From positions 558,001-622,000 of the forward strand of contig NZ_RBAM01000004.1 of the NCBI RefSeq assembly GCF_003626645.1: 64,000 nucleotides of DNA. Reading direction: 5' to 3'. The translations under genes were made by a program, and so were the position numbers. This DNA comes from Streptomyces klenkii. Its GTDB lineage: Bacteria; Actinomycetota; Actinomycetes; Streptomycetales; Streptomycetaceae. Positions 8,066-16,081 of this stretch are shown in pieces. Each line of letters opens with the position of its first letter. Positions within the stretch are counted from its first letter, which is position 1. Below the pieces are notes generated by a model that made no database searches, was not told where the DNA came from, and saw nothing but the letters and a program-made list of their open reading frames with translations.

Positions 8066-8389
8066 ATGACCGGAACCTGGCAGGTGTCAGCGGACGTCGA
8101 GGGCCGCCCGACCCGGCGGGACTGCGCCCACCTCGACGAGGCGGCGGCCGACGTCACCCCGAGCACGACGGAGGGCTGCGAGGACTGCCTGCGCACGGGC
8201 GGCACGTGGGTGCACCTGCGCGAGTGCCTGGTCTGCGGCCACGTCGCCTGCTGCGACAGCTCCCCGAACCGGCACGCCAGCGCCCATGCGCACACCGTGC
8301 CCGGACACGACCTCGCCCGGTCGTTCGAACCGGGCGAGGACTGGGCGTGGTGCTACGCGGACGAACTGCTGCTGGTGCCGGGCGCGTAG
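8066..8389 (+). CDS. UBP-type zinc finger protein
   Basis: A 107-residue soluble protein with the ZnF-UBP pattern: CEDC near 53-56, CLVCGHVACCDSS near 74-86, then HASAHAHTVPGHDLARS with several metal-binding His. Bacterial stand-alone UBP zinc fingers are common in actinobacteria, where there is no ubiquitin, so the partner is unknown. The ATG at 8066 is preceded by a -10-like hexamer at leaderless spacing. The gene is divergent from the PolA-like gene and convergent with the hydrolase. Fold recognition is good; function is not known. Confidence 0.85.
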   Translation: MTGTWQVSADVEGRPTRRDCAHLDEAAADVTPSTTEGCEDCLRTGGTWVHLRECLVCGHVACCDSSPNRHASAHAHTVPGHDLARSFEPGEDWAWCYADELLLVPGA

Positions 8390-8424
8390 ACGGCCGTGTA
8401 GCCGGCCGCTGCCGGGGCGTGTGC

Positions 8425-9282
8425 TCAGGCCGTTGCGGGTGAGCCCGGCCGGGCCGTCCCCGCGAGCTCGGCCAGCAGATGCCCGGCGAACTCCTCCGGG
8501 CGTTCGGTGACGCCCAGGTGACCGCCCGGGAACTCCGCCAGCGGGCTGCCGGTCAGCTCCGCCAGCCGGGCGGCGGGCCCGTAGAGCGGCAGGCCGCGCG
8601 ACTCGCCGCCCGCCGCCGGGACCAGCCGGTGAGCGACGGCGCGGAGGGCGGCGACATCCGGGGCCCACGAGGAGAACGGGCCCAGGACGTGCTCCAGGAA
8701 GACCGGGAGGTTGGCGAAGATCCGGGGCGCCATCTCCTGGACCGCGGGCGGCAGTTCGGCCGGCTGATCCGGCGGCTCGTCCCCGCCGAGCCCCTCGCTG
8801 AACCGGGCCATCGCCGCGCCGAGGCCCTCCGCGCGGAGCGTCTCTCGCACCTCGGCGAAGAGGGCGCGGTACGTGGCCGGGTCCGCCATGAGCTCCACGA
8901 GCGGCGGTTCGTGGGCGATGACGCGGCGCAGCCGCTCCGGGTGCCGGGCCAGCAGGTCGAGCGCGACGATCGCGCCCGCGCTGCACCCGAACACGTCGGC
9001 GGGCTCGTCCGGCGAGAACAGTTCGAGCATCCGGTACGCGTCGTCGCTCCACACCTCCACCCGCTGGTCGGCGAGGGGGCCGTGCAGCGGGCTGCGCGAC
9101 ATGCTGCGCGAATCGAAGGAGACCACGGTGCGGCGCGTGGCCAGGGCGGGCGCCATGGCCGTGAACATCCCGGCGTCAGCGCCGCCGCCGGGGATCAGCA
9201 GCAGGAGCGGGCCGCTGCCGCGCTTCTCGTAGTGGAGGGTGGCGCCGGGGACGTCGAGGGTGCCGGTCTTCGGCTCGGTCAT
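8425..9282 (-). CDS. Alpha/beta hydrolase
   Basis: A 285-residue hydrolase of the alpha/beta fold. The oxyanion region is LLLIPGGGADAG, the nucleophile elbow is FGCSAGAIVAL, and a late His lies in EFPGGHLGVTERPEEFA. The ATG at 9282-9280 shares its first base with the TGA of the upstream TetR gene (TGATG), so the two are coupled. There is no signal peptide, so the enzyme is cytosolic. The substrate is unknown. Pairing with a TetR regulator that has its own operator suggests an inducible detoxification or catabolic enzyme. Confidence 0.88.
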   Translation of the reverse strand: MTEPKTGTLDVPGATLHYEKRGSGPLLLLIPGGGADAGMFTAMAPALATRRTVVSFDSRSMSRSPLHGPLADQRVEVWSDDAYRMLELFSPDEPADVFGCSAGAIVALDLLARHPERLRRVIAHEPPLVELMADPATYRALFAEVRETLRAEGLGAAMARFSEGLGGDEPPDQPAELPPAVQEMAPRIFANLPVFLEHVLGPFSSWAPDVAALRAVAHRLVPAAGGESRGLPLYGPAARLAELTGSPLAEFPGGHLGVTERPEEFAGHLLAELAGTARPGSPATA

Positions 9283-9866
9283 CACTTGCTCCCGGTCTCG
9301 CGGGCGGGCCAGTTCTCCAGCGTCCGGTGGAGCGCGTCGAGCGAGCGCGCCCAGGACTCCCCGACGTCGCGCGAGTGGCCGAAGCCGCCGCCGAGTTCGA
9401 GGTGGATGTAGCCGTGGAACGTGCTCCGCAGCAGGCGCCCCGCGTCGGTCAGGTCCGGTTCGGCGAGGTCGTAGGCGCGCAGCATGCCGTAGGTCAGCTC
9501 GATGCTGCGGCGGAAGCCGACGGAGCCGGCGACCTCCTCCGGCTCGAACCGCATCTGCGTCGCGGCGTAGCGGCCGGGGTGGCCGAGGGCGTAGCCCCGG
9601 TAGGCGTCGGCGAAGGCGACGAGCGCGTCCTTGCCGGCGCGCCCCGCGACCGCCGCGCCGATGCGGTCGGTCATCTCCTCGGAGCCCAGCAGCCCGATGC
9701 GGACGCGCAGGTCGCGCAGGTTCTTCACGTGCGAGTACAGGCTCGCGTCCTTCACGCCGAGCCGGCGCGCGAGCGCGGACACGGTGACGCTGTCGAGCCC
9801 GGCCTCGTCGGCCATCTCGGCGGCGGCGGCGGTCACTTTGGCGGCGGTGAGTCCTGCGCGGACCAT
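9282..9866 (-). CDS. TetR-family transcriptional regulator
   Basis: A 194-residue protein with an N-terminal helix-turn-helix (residues 8-52: LTAAKVTAAAAEMADEAG then VTVSALARRLGVKDASLYSHVKN, landmarks only) and a helical C-terminal TetR_C domain carrying YRGYALGHPGRYAATQ and FHGYIHLELGGGFG. The ATG at 9866 is followed on the same strand by the coupled hydrolase gene. A perfect 12-bp inverted repeat lies just upstream of the start (9877-9905) and is the likely autoregulatory operator. The ligand is unknown. Confidence 0.92.
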   Translation of the reverse strand: MVRAGLTAAKVTAAAAEMADEAGLDSVTVSALARRLGVKDASLYSHVKNLRDLRVRIGLLGSEEMTDRIGAAVAGRAGKDALVAFADAYRGYALGHPGRYAATQMRFEPEEVAGSVGFRRSIELTYGMLRAYDLAEPDLTDAGRLLRSTFHGYIHLELGGGFGHSRDVGESWARSLDALHRTLENWPARETGSK

Positions 9867-9876
9867 GGGTGCATCC

Positions 9877-9905
9877 CTTCTTTCCTAGGGCTTCTAGGAA
9901 AGAAG
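9877..9905. promoter_or_regulatory. Perfect inverted-repeat operator of the TetR/hydrolase operon
   Basis: CTTCTTTCCTAG at 9877-9888 and CTAGGAAAGAAG at 9894-9905 are exact reverse complements with a 5-bp spacer. The site lies 11 bp upstream of the TetR start codon. It is AT-richer than its surroundings and has the size of a TetR dimer site. Confidence 0.8.
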
Positions 9906-10032
9906 CTAGCACCTCTAGATCGCTTCGTGAACCTGTGTCGCTAGCACACGTGCTCTGCTCGCGACATGAGGAAACGGTCGGTCCTCACCCATAGGGAGGG
10001 CACTACCGTCGTAGGCAGGAGAAGTGACCGCG

Positions 10033-10680
10033 ATGTCGCACACCATTTCGCCCATGGGAGCAGTGATGGCCGCAGAAGCCAGGCATGAGCAGCAGGAGCG
10101 GGCCACCCCGGAGAACTGGATGTACCCGCCGGCGGACGGCTGGACGTACGACCAGGTGAAGGAACTGGTCCTGCCGTTCGACTGGGAACTTCTGGATGGG
10201 AACATCGTGGTACGAGGAGCAACCAAGTGGTGGCACAACCGCGTTCGGGACCGACTGTACTTCTGTTTGGAGAGCGTCAGGCGCGAGCCTTTTGCCGTTA
10301 ATCTGGAGCAGCCGGTCTTCATTGACGAGCACAACGTGCCGAAGCCGGATGCCGTGGTCTTCGACAAGATCGGGCTCGATATCCGCACTCTGGATTGCAT
10401 CCCTGTCGAGAAGGTCGCCCTCGCCATTGAGGTCGTGTCCCCGGGATCACGCAGGGAAGACCGCTTCTCGAAGCCGGGTATGTACGCCGAGGCCTGTATC
10501 AACTACTACTGGCGCGTCGAACGAGGGGAGGACGACATCCCCAGGGTGCACGAGTTCTGGCTGCACCCCGAAGCCGGTGTCTATGCACCTGCCCCCGACC
10601 GCCCCACCCACACCCACATCCTCAAGACCGACGTCCCCTTCCCCATCGAGATCGACCTGCGCAGCCTCATCGAGGTGTGA
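10033..10680 (+). CDS. Uma2-family (DUF820) putative restriction endonuclease-fold protein
   Basis: About 215 residues with the PD-(D/E)xK-like core of Uma2: KPDAVVFDK, then ALAIEVVSPGSRREDRFSK, then the MYAEACINYYWRVE helix. The start is uncertain. AGGAG at 10017-10021 is 11 nt before the ATG at 10033; a GTG at 10024 and an ATG at 10066, the latter with its own GGGAG, also fit. The gene is less GC-biased than its neighbours (for example TTTTGCCGTTAATCTGG), which may mark transfer. Uma2 genes are numerous in Streptomyces; their function is unresolved. The 3' end overlaps the convergent PadR gene by 14 bp. Confidence 0.85.
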   Translation: MSHTISPMGAVMAAEARHEQQERATPENWMYPPADGWTYDQVKELVLPFDWELLDGNIVVRGATKWWHNRVRDRLYFCLESVRREPFAVNLEQPVFIDEHNVPKPDAVVFDKIGLDIRTLDCIPVEKVALAIEVVSPGSRREDRFSKPGMYAEACINYYWRVERGEDDIPRVHEFWLHPEAGVYAPAPDRPTHTHILKTDVPFPIEIDLRSLIEV

Positions 10681-11239
10681 CCCGCTCGTCCGCCATCTCG
10701 TACGCCCCCGCCTCCAGCCGCTCGACCAGGCCGCGGGTCCACGCGTCGCCCGTTTCCGCCGTGTGGATCCACAGGCCCATGATTTCGGAGATGTGGCCCC
10801 AGTCCTCGCCCTCCGCCGGGGTCCAGTGGCGGCGGATCTCCTCGCGCCACTCCTCCAGGGCCGCGATCCGCTGCCGCAGCAGGGCGACGGCCTCGGCGCG
10901 CGGCAGGTCGGTGAGGAAGCCCACCCCGGCCGTGAGGACGTCGGTCTTCTCGTCGTGGGCGGAGAGGGCGTGCCGCAGCAGGCGGAAGTACTCCGCCTCG
11001 CCGTCCGGCGTCACTTCGTACTCCGTACGGGGAGGGCCGCCGGCCTCGCTCGGGGCCGTGTCGTGGGCGATGAGCAGGCCTTGCTTCGCCATCGCCTTGA
11101 GCGCGTGGTAGATCGAGCCGGGCTTGGCGTTGGACCACTCGTGCGCGCCCCACAGCTCCAGGTCGCCGCGGACCTGGTAGCCGTGCGCCCGCCCGTGCCG
11201 GCGCACGGAGCCCAGGACCAGCAGCCGGATCGCGGACAT
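10667..11239 (-). CDS. PadR-family transcriptional regulator
   Basis: A 190-residue protein. The winged helix of PadR occupies residues 1-85, with LLVLGSVRRHGRAHGYQVRGDLE and WSNAKPGSIYHALKAMAKQGLL as landmarks. A C-terminal Vir_2/PadR_C helical dimerisation part follows (RIAALEEWREEIRRHWTP). The start at 11239 (ATG) fits the N-terminal MSAIRLLVLGS of the family. The gene stands alone between Uma2 and DinB genes; its target is not evident. Confidence 0.9.
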   Translation of the reverse strand: MSAIRLLVLGSVRRHGRAHGYQVRGDLELWGAHEWSNAKPGSIYHALKAMAKQGLLIAHDTAPSEAGGPPRTEYEVTPDGEAEYFRLLRHALSAHDEKTDVLTAGVGFLTDLPRAEAVALLRQRIAALEEWREEIRRHWTPAEGEDWGHISEIMGLWIHTAETGDAWTRGLVERLEAGAYEMADERVTPR

Positions 11240-11352
11240 CGCGCCCTCAGCTCCCCTCGTTCCACCTGCTCCGTTGTCTCCGCTTGACAGAGTAGGTGGA
11301 ACGTGGCCGGGGGGCCGATCAGACCTTTTCCGTCAGAATCCGTCGGATCCCG

Positions 11353-11901
11353 TCAGACCTCTTCGTCCCCGGACGCGAGCGCCACCAGCTCGAACGCCGT
11401 CTTCCCGTCGAGCGACTCGCGGATGACGTCGGCGTGCCCCGCGTGCCGCGCGAACTCCTCGATCAGGTGCAGGAGCAGCCACCGCATCGACACCCGGCTG
11501 TCCGCCGGGAACCACGGCGCGGCGGGCAGCGGGAACGTGTCCTCCAGGCTGGGCACGGAGCGGATGAACTCCTCCGTCTCCGCGGCGACCTTCTCCCAGT
11601 GGGCGAGCGCCCCCGCGACCGTCTCGCCCTCCAGGAGGCGGAAGCCGTCGGCCCACTTCGACTCGTCGTGCCCGGTCTCCTCGCCCCGGCCCTGTGCCAG
11701 CAGCAGCCAGTTCCGCTCGGCCTGCGCCGCGTGCTTGACGAGCCCGCCGAGGGACAGCTCGCTCGCGCTCGGCTTGAGCGCCGCCTGCTCGTCGGTCAGC
11801 CCGAGCAGTGCTCTGCGCAGCCCGCCCCGCTGAGCCTCCACGAAGGCCAGCAGCGTGCCGCGCTCGTCGGTGACGTTCTTCTCGACCACGTGAGTGGGCA
11901 T
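11353..11901 (-). CDS. DinB-family protein (DUF664-type)
   Basis: A 182-residue four-helix DinB/mycothiol transferase-like protein. Features are RGTLLAFVEAQRGGLRRALLGL, LGGLVKHAAQAERNWLLL with the first metal-binding His, and LLHLIEEFARHAGHADVIRES with the H-x3-H pair typical of the family metal site. The gene is monocistronic. DinB superfamily enzymes in actinobacteria are probable thiol-dependent (mycothiol) transferases; the substrate here is unknown. Confidence 0.9.
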   Translation of the reverse strand: MPTHVVEKNVTDERGTLLAFVEAQRGGLRRALLGLTDEQAALKPSASELSLGGLVKHAAQAERNWLLLAQGRGEETGHDESKWADGFRLLEGETVAGALAHWEKVAAETEEFIRSVPSLEDTFPLPAAPWFPADSRVSMRWLLLHLIEEFARHAGHADVIRESLDGKTAFELVALASGDEEV

Positions 11902-11982
11902 GGTGTTCCCCCATCGTTTTCGGTCCGTCGTGAGGGAATCAGGCTAGGACTGAATGAGGTCGGATTCTGTCCTACAACACCC

Positions 11983-12010
11983 CTCAGAACTCAGAACTCA
12001 GAACTCAGAA
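11983..12010. repeat. Four tandem 7-bp repeats at an aldehyde dehydrogenase stop codon
   Basis: CTCAGAA occurs four times head to tail without mismatch. The TGA stop of the aldehyde dehydrogenase (12005-12007, minus strand) lies in the last unit, so slippage there would alter the protein end or read-through sequence. Confidence 0.9.
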
Positions 12011-13462
12011 CGGGAACCTCGTCCGCCCGTGCTGGATCGAGATCCACTTCGTCGTCGTGAACGCGTCCACCATCGCGTCCCCGTTCAGCCGCCCGACCCC
12101 CGACGCCTTCTCCCCGCCGAAGGGCACGATCGGCTCGTCGTGGACGGTCCCGTCGTTCACGTGGATCATCCCGGAGTCGATGCGCTTGGCCACCCGCACG
12201 CCGCGCTCGACGTCCCCCGTGTGGACGGCCCCGCTCAGCCCGTACGGGGTGGCGTTCGCCAGCCGGATCGCCTCCTCCTCCCCGTCGAAGGGGATGATCA
12301 GCGCGACCGGGCCGAAGATCTCCTGGCCGAGAATGGCCGCGTCGGCCTTCAGGCCGGTCAGCACGGACGGCGAGACGAGCGTACCCTCGGCCCCGCCCCG
12401 TACGAGCGCGGTCGCGCCGTCCGCGACGGCCTGTTCGACGAGCGCGCCGATGGCCTCCGCCTGCCCGGCGTGGATGAGGGGGCCGATGTGGGTGGCGGGG
12501 TCGCCGGGGTCGCCGACCTTGAGGCTCCTGACCTTGGCGACGAACTTCTCGGTGAACTCCTGCTCCACCGAGCGGTCCACGAGCACCCGGTTGGCGGCCA
12601 TGCAGACCTGCCCCTGGTGGATGAAACGGCTGAAGACCGCCGCGTCGACCGCGTAGTCGAGGTCGGCGTCTTCGAGGACGATCAGCGCGCTGTTCCCGCC
12701 GAGCTCCAGGATCGTGCGCTTGAAGTGGCCGGCGGCGACCGTGGCCACGTGGCGCCCGACCTTGTCGGAGCCCGTGAAGGAGATGACCTTCGGGACCGGG
12801 TGCTCGATGAGCGCGTCGCCGATCTCCGCGATGTCGGTGACGACGACGTTGAGGACGCCGGCCGGCAGCCCCGCCTCCTCGAAGACCTTGGCGACCAGCC
12901 CGCCGCCGCATATCGGCGTGTTCTGGTGGGGCTTGAGGACGACCGTGTTGCCGAGCGCGAGCGCCGGCGCGACGGACTTGAGCGACAGCAGGAAGGGGAA
13001 GTTGAACGGGCTGATCACCCCGACGACCCCGACCGGCACCCGGTAGAGCCGGTTCTCCTTGGTGTCGTCGGGCGACGGCAGGATCCGGCCCTCCGCCCGC
13101 AGCGCGAGGTGGATCGCCTCGCGCAGGAACTCGCGCACCAGGTGCAGCTCGAACGCCGCCTTCAGCGCCGTGCCGCCGCACTCCGCGGTGATCGCGGCGG
13201 TAAGCGAAGCCTCCCGGTCGTCGATGATGCGCAGCGCGCGCTCGAAGACCAGCCGGCGGCGGTACGGATTGGTGGCGCCCCACGCGGGCTGGGCGCGCTC
13301 GGCGGCCCGGTAGGCCTGGTCGATCTCGGCGACGCCGGCGACGGTGATGGAGGCGAGCTTCTCCCCGTTGTACGGGTTGAAGTCGACGATGTCCCAGGAG
13401 CCGGTGCCCGACCGCCACTCGCCGTCGATGTACTGGAAGGCCAATTCTTCGAAGTAGGACAT
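12005..13462 (-). CDS. NAD(P)-dependent aldehyde dehydrogenase, vanillin/benzaldehyde type
   Basis: A 485-residue aldehyde dehydrogenase. Glu253 (LELGGNS) is the general base and Cys287 (GQVCMAA) the nucleophile. The N-terminal FNPYNGEKLASI and NFPFLLSLKS sequences, and the HTGDVERGVRVAKRIDSGMIHVND stretch, are close to aromatic (vanillin, benzaldehyde, salicylaldehyde) dehydrogenases. The ATG at 13462 follows AGGGATGG; longer upstream frames lack a ribosome site. It is expressed alone. The substrate is likely an aromatic aldehyde, on family similarity only. Confidence 0.9.
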   Translation of the reverse strand: MSYFEELAFQYIDGEWRSGTGSWDIVDFNPYNGEKLASITVAGVAEIDQAYRAAERAQPAWGATNPYRRRLVFERALRIIDDREASLTAAITAECGGTALKAAFELHLVREFLREAIHLALRAEGRILPSPDDTKENRLYRVPVGVVGVISPFNFPFLLSLKSVAPALALGNTVVLKPHQNTPICGGGLVAKVFEEAGLPAGVLNVVVTDIAEIGDALIEHPVPKVISFTGSDKVGRHVATVAAGHFKRTILELGGNSALIVLEDADLDYAVDAAVFSRFIHQGQVCMAANRVLVDRSVEQEFTEKFVAKVRSLKVGDPGDPATHIGPLIHAGQAEAIGALVEQAVADGATALVRGGAEGTLVSPSVLTGLKADAAILGQEIFGPVALIIPFDGEEEAIRLANATPYGLSGAVHTGDVERGVRVAKRIDSGMIHVNDGTVHDEPIVPFGGEKASGVGRLNGDAMVDAFTTTKWISIQHGRTRFPF

Positions 13463-13548
13463 GTGCCATCCCTGCCTGGAGATACGGGGGCGCACGCGTG
13501 CGCCCGAACCGGAACGCGCTCCTGATGGGACGTCATCGTACTGATGTG

Positions 13549-14412
13549 TCACATGAGTTGGAGCAGCCGCCTCAGCAGGTCGCGGGTGGCCAGTGGCGAG
13601 AGGCTGTCCTCGTGCAGCCGCTCCATCACCCTTCCGTACTGCGCCACTTCGTCGGGCTTGTCGAGGTAGAGCGCGCTCGTGAGCTGCTCCAGGTAGACCA
13701 CGTCCGACAGGTCCGACTCGGGGAAGCGGAGCATGGTGAAGGCGCCGCTCTCGCCCGCGTGCCCGCCGTGCGCGAAGGGCATCACTTGCAGCGTGACATT
13801 GGCCTGCTCGGAGATGTCCATGAGGTGCTGGAGCTGGCCGCGCATGACGGCCTCGCCGCCGTACGGGCGGTGCAGCGCGGCCTCGTCGAGGACGGCGTGA
13901 AAGTGCGGGGCGCGCTCCGAGAACAGCAGCTTCTGGCGCTCCATGCGCAGCGAGACGCGCCGCTCGACCTCCGCCTCGTCGGCCGCGGGCTGGCCGCGCA
14001 CGACGACGGCCTGGGCGTACCCCTCCGTCTGGAGCAGCCCGTGCACGAACTGCACCTCGTAGATCCCGATGTGCGAGGCGGCGCCCTCCAGCCCGACGTA
14101 CGTCTGGAACCAGCCCGGCAGCACGTCGCCGTAGCTGTGCCACCAGCCGGCGACGTTGGCCTCGCGGGCGAGCCCGAGCAGCGCCTCGCGCTCCAGCTCG
14201 TCGGTGACTCCGTAGAGCGTCAGGAGGTCTTCCACGTCGCGCGCTTTGAAGCTCACCCGGCCCAGCTCCATACGGCTGATCTTCGACTCGGAGGCGCGGA
14301 TCGAGTAACCGGCTGCCTCGCGGGTGATGCCCCGCGACTCACGCAGCCGCCTGAGCTGTGAGCCCAGGAGTATGCGGCGCACCACAGAACCGCTCGACTC
14401 GCTCGTGGCCAT
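13549..14412 (-). CDS. XRE helix-turn-helix regulator with DUF5753 (WhiJ-like)
   Basis: A 287-residue protein. The XRE HTH is at residues about 16-75 (LGSQLRRLRESRGITREAAG then ASESKISRMELGR). The DUF5753 domain follows with the VQFVHGLLQTEGYAQAVV signature and NVTLQVMPFAHGGHAGESGAFTMLRF. The ATG at 14412 has GGAGGAG 9 nt upstream. It is divergent from an HATPase gene, and a DUF397 gene lies 0.7 kb further. This is the Streptomyces trio typified by WhiJ/AbaA loci, which modulate development and antibiotic onset. The regulator probably binds the GTGCAT-rich gap upstream. Confidence 0.92.
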   Translation of the reverse strand: MATSESSGSVVRRILLGSQLRRLRESRGITREAAGYSIRASESKISRMELGRVSFKARDVEDLLTLYGVTDELEREALLGLAREANVAGWWHSYGDVLPGWFQTYVGLEGAASHIGIYEVQFVHGLLQTEGYAQAVVVRGQPAADEAEVERRVSLRMERQKLLFSERAPHFHAVLDEAALHRPYGGEAVMRGQLQHLMDISEQANVTLQVMPFAHGGHAGESGAFTMLRFPESDLSDVVYLEQLTSALYLDKPDEVAQYGRVMERLHEDSLSPLATRDLLRRLLQLM

Positions 14413-14529
14413 CTTTGCGACTCCTCCTCTTCCGGTTCCGTTCCCGGCTTGTCGCTCTCGCCGCTCTCGCCCTCTCCGGGGGCGACCCCCGCAACCCCCG
14501 GCGGTGAAGTCTGCCATCTCCGGGCCTCG

Positions 14530-14551
14530 TTGAGTGTGCATTGAGTGTGCA
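14530..14551. repeat. Two tandem 11-bp repeats in the divergent promoter region
   Basis: TTGAGTGTGCA is repeated exactly, at 14530-14540 and 14541-14551. It contains the GTGCAT core seen again at 14654 and, with variation, at 14667 and 14681. The position, about 120 bp upstream of the XRE gene and 200 bp upstream of the HATPase gene, suggests operator sites. Confidence 0.75.
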
Positions 14552-14648
14552 TCCGGCTACCCGGAGGGGAGTAGGTCGGAGGCCGTACGGAAGAGGGCGT
14601 AGGAAGAATTGCGGACGGACGCGAACGTGCGCCCCCAAACCCCCCATG

Positions 14649-14659
14649 TGCACGTGCAT
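14649..14659. promoter_or_regulatory. TGCACGTGCA palindrome upstream of the HATPase gene
   Basis: A perfect 10-bp palindrome followed by T. The same palindrome occurs in reverse orientation at 15712-15722, upstream of the DUF397 gene. Two copies at comparable distances (about 90-110 bp) from their genes point to a shared regulator. Confidence 0.6.
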
Positions 14660-14744
14660 CTGCCCTTGCATCCGCCACGCGCATTGGGAACGATGGGGAA
14701 CGCACACGTGCGTGTCACGTCCACGATTGCCAGGAGTGCCTCGG

Positions 14745-15245
14745 ATGGGTACCGAAGGATCGACTGTGCTCTCTCCCCTGTGGCGAGGGCTGCCACCGAT
14801 CGCCCCATCGGCCGTCTCCAACTCGGCATCCTGCGCGCTCCCGCCCCGCTTCGAAGCGGTCCGGACGGCCCGCACGTTCACCAGAACGACCCTTCAGGGG
14901 TGGGGCCTGGGCGGCCTTTTCGACGACGTGGCGCTGGTCGTCTCGGAGCTGGTGACCAACTCCCTGCGCTATGCCCTGCCCCCCGAGCCGATATCCGGCG
15001 GCGCCTACGAGCCCCCGGTGCGGCTGCATCTCATGCGGTGGACGTCGCGGCTCGTGTGCGCCGTGCGCGACCCGAGCGAGCAGAGCCCGACGGCGGGCGA
15101 GGCGGACGCGTCGGCGGAGTGCGGGCGGGGGCTCTTCCTCGTGGAGTCCTTCAGCGATACGTGGGGCTGGCATCCGCTGGCGGGGGCGCTGCACGGGAAG
15201 GTCGTATGGGCGCTGTTCCGGCTGCCGCGGGAGCAGCACGCGTAG
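14745..15245 (+). CDS. HATPase_c_2 anti-sigma-factor-like ATP-binding protein
   Basis: A 166-residue GHKL-fold protein. The N box is DDVALVVSELVTNSLRYA, the G1-like region is CAVRDPSEQSP, and GRGLFLVESFSDTWGWHPL gives the G2 region. The ATG at 14745 has AGGAG 8 nt upstream; the longer upstream frame is Cys/Arg-rich and not credible. The family includes RsbW-like kinases, but many Streptomyces members sit beside DUF5753 and DUF397 genes and have no known sigma partner. The end of the gene is duplicated downstream. Confidence 0.88.
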   Translation: MGTEGSTVLSPLWRGLPPIAPSAVSNSASCALPPRFEAVRTARTFTRTTLQGWGLGGLFDDVALVVSELVTNSLRYALPPEPISGGAYEPPVRLHLMRWTSRLVCAVRDPSEQSPTAGEADASAECGRGLFLVESFSDTWGWHPLAGALHGKVVWALFRLPREQHA

Positions 15246-15303
15246 GGCCTTTCTGCCAGGGCCGGCGGGAGCAGCACGCGTAGGGCTTTTCCGCCGGGGC
15301 GCG
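15228..15303. repeat. 38-bp tandem duplication spanning the HATPase stop codon
   Basis: The unit starting CGGGAGCAGCACGCGTAGGG at 15228 recurs at 15266. After the TAG, a second copy of the codons for REQHA and TAG follows. Minor differences mark the second copy. Confidence 0.8.
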
Positions 15304-15347
15304 CTGGAGCCCTGCTGCCGGATCGGCTACCGGATCCGACTACCGGA

Positions 15348-15602
15348 TCAGTCGGTCACCAGATAGTCGAATTCGCCGTCCTTGATCCCGCGCAGCATCG
15401 CATCGATCTCCGCCGGGGTGTAGACGAGCGCCGGTCCGTCCGGGTGACGGGAATTGCGTACGGCGACTCCACCGCCCGGCAGCTTGGCGAACTCCACGCA
15501 CGAGCCCTGGGAGTTGGAGTGCCGGCTCTTCCGCCAGACGACGCCGTCGAGGTCCGCGGCGGCCATGCCGTTGTACGCGCGGCCGTTGTACGCGTGAGGC
15601 AC
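15348..15602 (-). CDS. DUF397 protein
   Basis: An 84-residue DUF397 protein with the family pattern VVWRKSRHSNSQGSCVEFAKL, VAVRNSRHPDGPALVYTPAEIDAMLRGIKDGEFDYL. The GTG at 15602 has GGGAGAG about 7 nt upstream; an ATG 12 codons in is an alternative. In WhiJ-like loci, small DUF397 proteins (BldB superfamily neighbours) antagonise or assist the DUF5753 regulator. The gene is convergent with the HATPase gene and shares an upstream palindrome with it. Confidence 0.92.
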   Translation of the reverse strand: MPHAYNGRAYNGMAAADLDGVVWRKSRHSNSQGSCVEFAKLPGGGVAVRNSRHPDGPALVYTPAEIDAMLRGIKDGEFDYLVTD

Positions 15603-15711
15603 AGGACTCTCCCGGAGAATTGCAGGGCACCCCGTACCGCCCGGCGGCGAATGGTGGGGTTGACAACTACTCCCGGATCATAGCTGCGTTCACATGCTTC
15701 TGCATGAGCGA

Positions 15712-15722
15712 ATGCACGTGCA
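15712..15722. promoter_or_regulatory. TGCACGTGCA palindrome upstream of the DUF397 gene
   Basis: The same palindrome as at 14649-14659, in reverse orientation and about 110 bp upstream of the DUF397 start. The flanks share GTGCACGTGCATnnGC in matched orientation. Confidence 0.6.
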
Positions 15723-15792
15723 CTTACGGTGTTCCCGTACTTCTTCAGCGTGACTACACCATCGTGACCAGGCGTTTCAATGAATGTGTCGG

Positions 15793-16035
15793 CTACTTGC
15801 CCCTCGCGGCATACGGCAGGAGTGCCATCTCGCGGGCATTCTTGATCGCCCGGGCCAGGGCGCGCTGCTGCTGGACGGTGACGCGAGTCACCCGCCGGCT
15901 GCGGATCTTCCCCCGGTCCGAAATGAACTTCCGCAGGAGATCGGTGTCCTTGTAGTCGATATACGTGATGCCCGCCGTTTCCAGGGGATTGGGACGGGGC
16001 TTGAGGTTCTTGCGGCGGTCGGGGTGGCGGGTCAT
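15793..16035 (-). CDS. rpsR: 30S ribosomal protein bS18, alternative zinc-free copy
   Basis: An 80-residue S18 with the RNA-binding helix [27 protein letters not shown] and [21 protein letters not shown]. No cysteine is present, so it is the zinc-independent paralogue. The ATG at 16035 lies 46 nt after the CobW-like gene on the same strand. It is last in a likely Zur-repressed operon (L33, L31, CobW-like, S18) that replaces zinc ribosomal proteins during zinc starvation. Confidence 0.93.
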   Translation of the reverse strand: MTRHPDRRKNLKPRPNPLETAGITYIDYKDTDLLRKFISDRGKIRSRRVTRVTVQQQRALARAIKNAREMALLPYAARGK

Positions 16036-16081
16036 GGAAAGTCCTTGAAGTGCTTGCGTGTGCGCCGGTTCTTGCGGGGCG

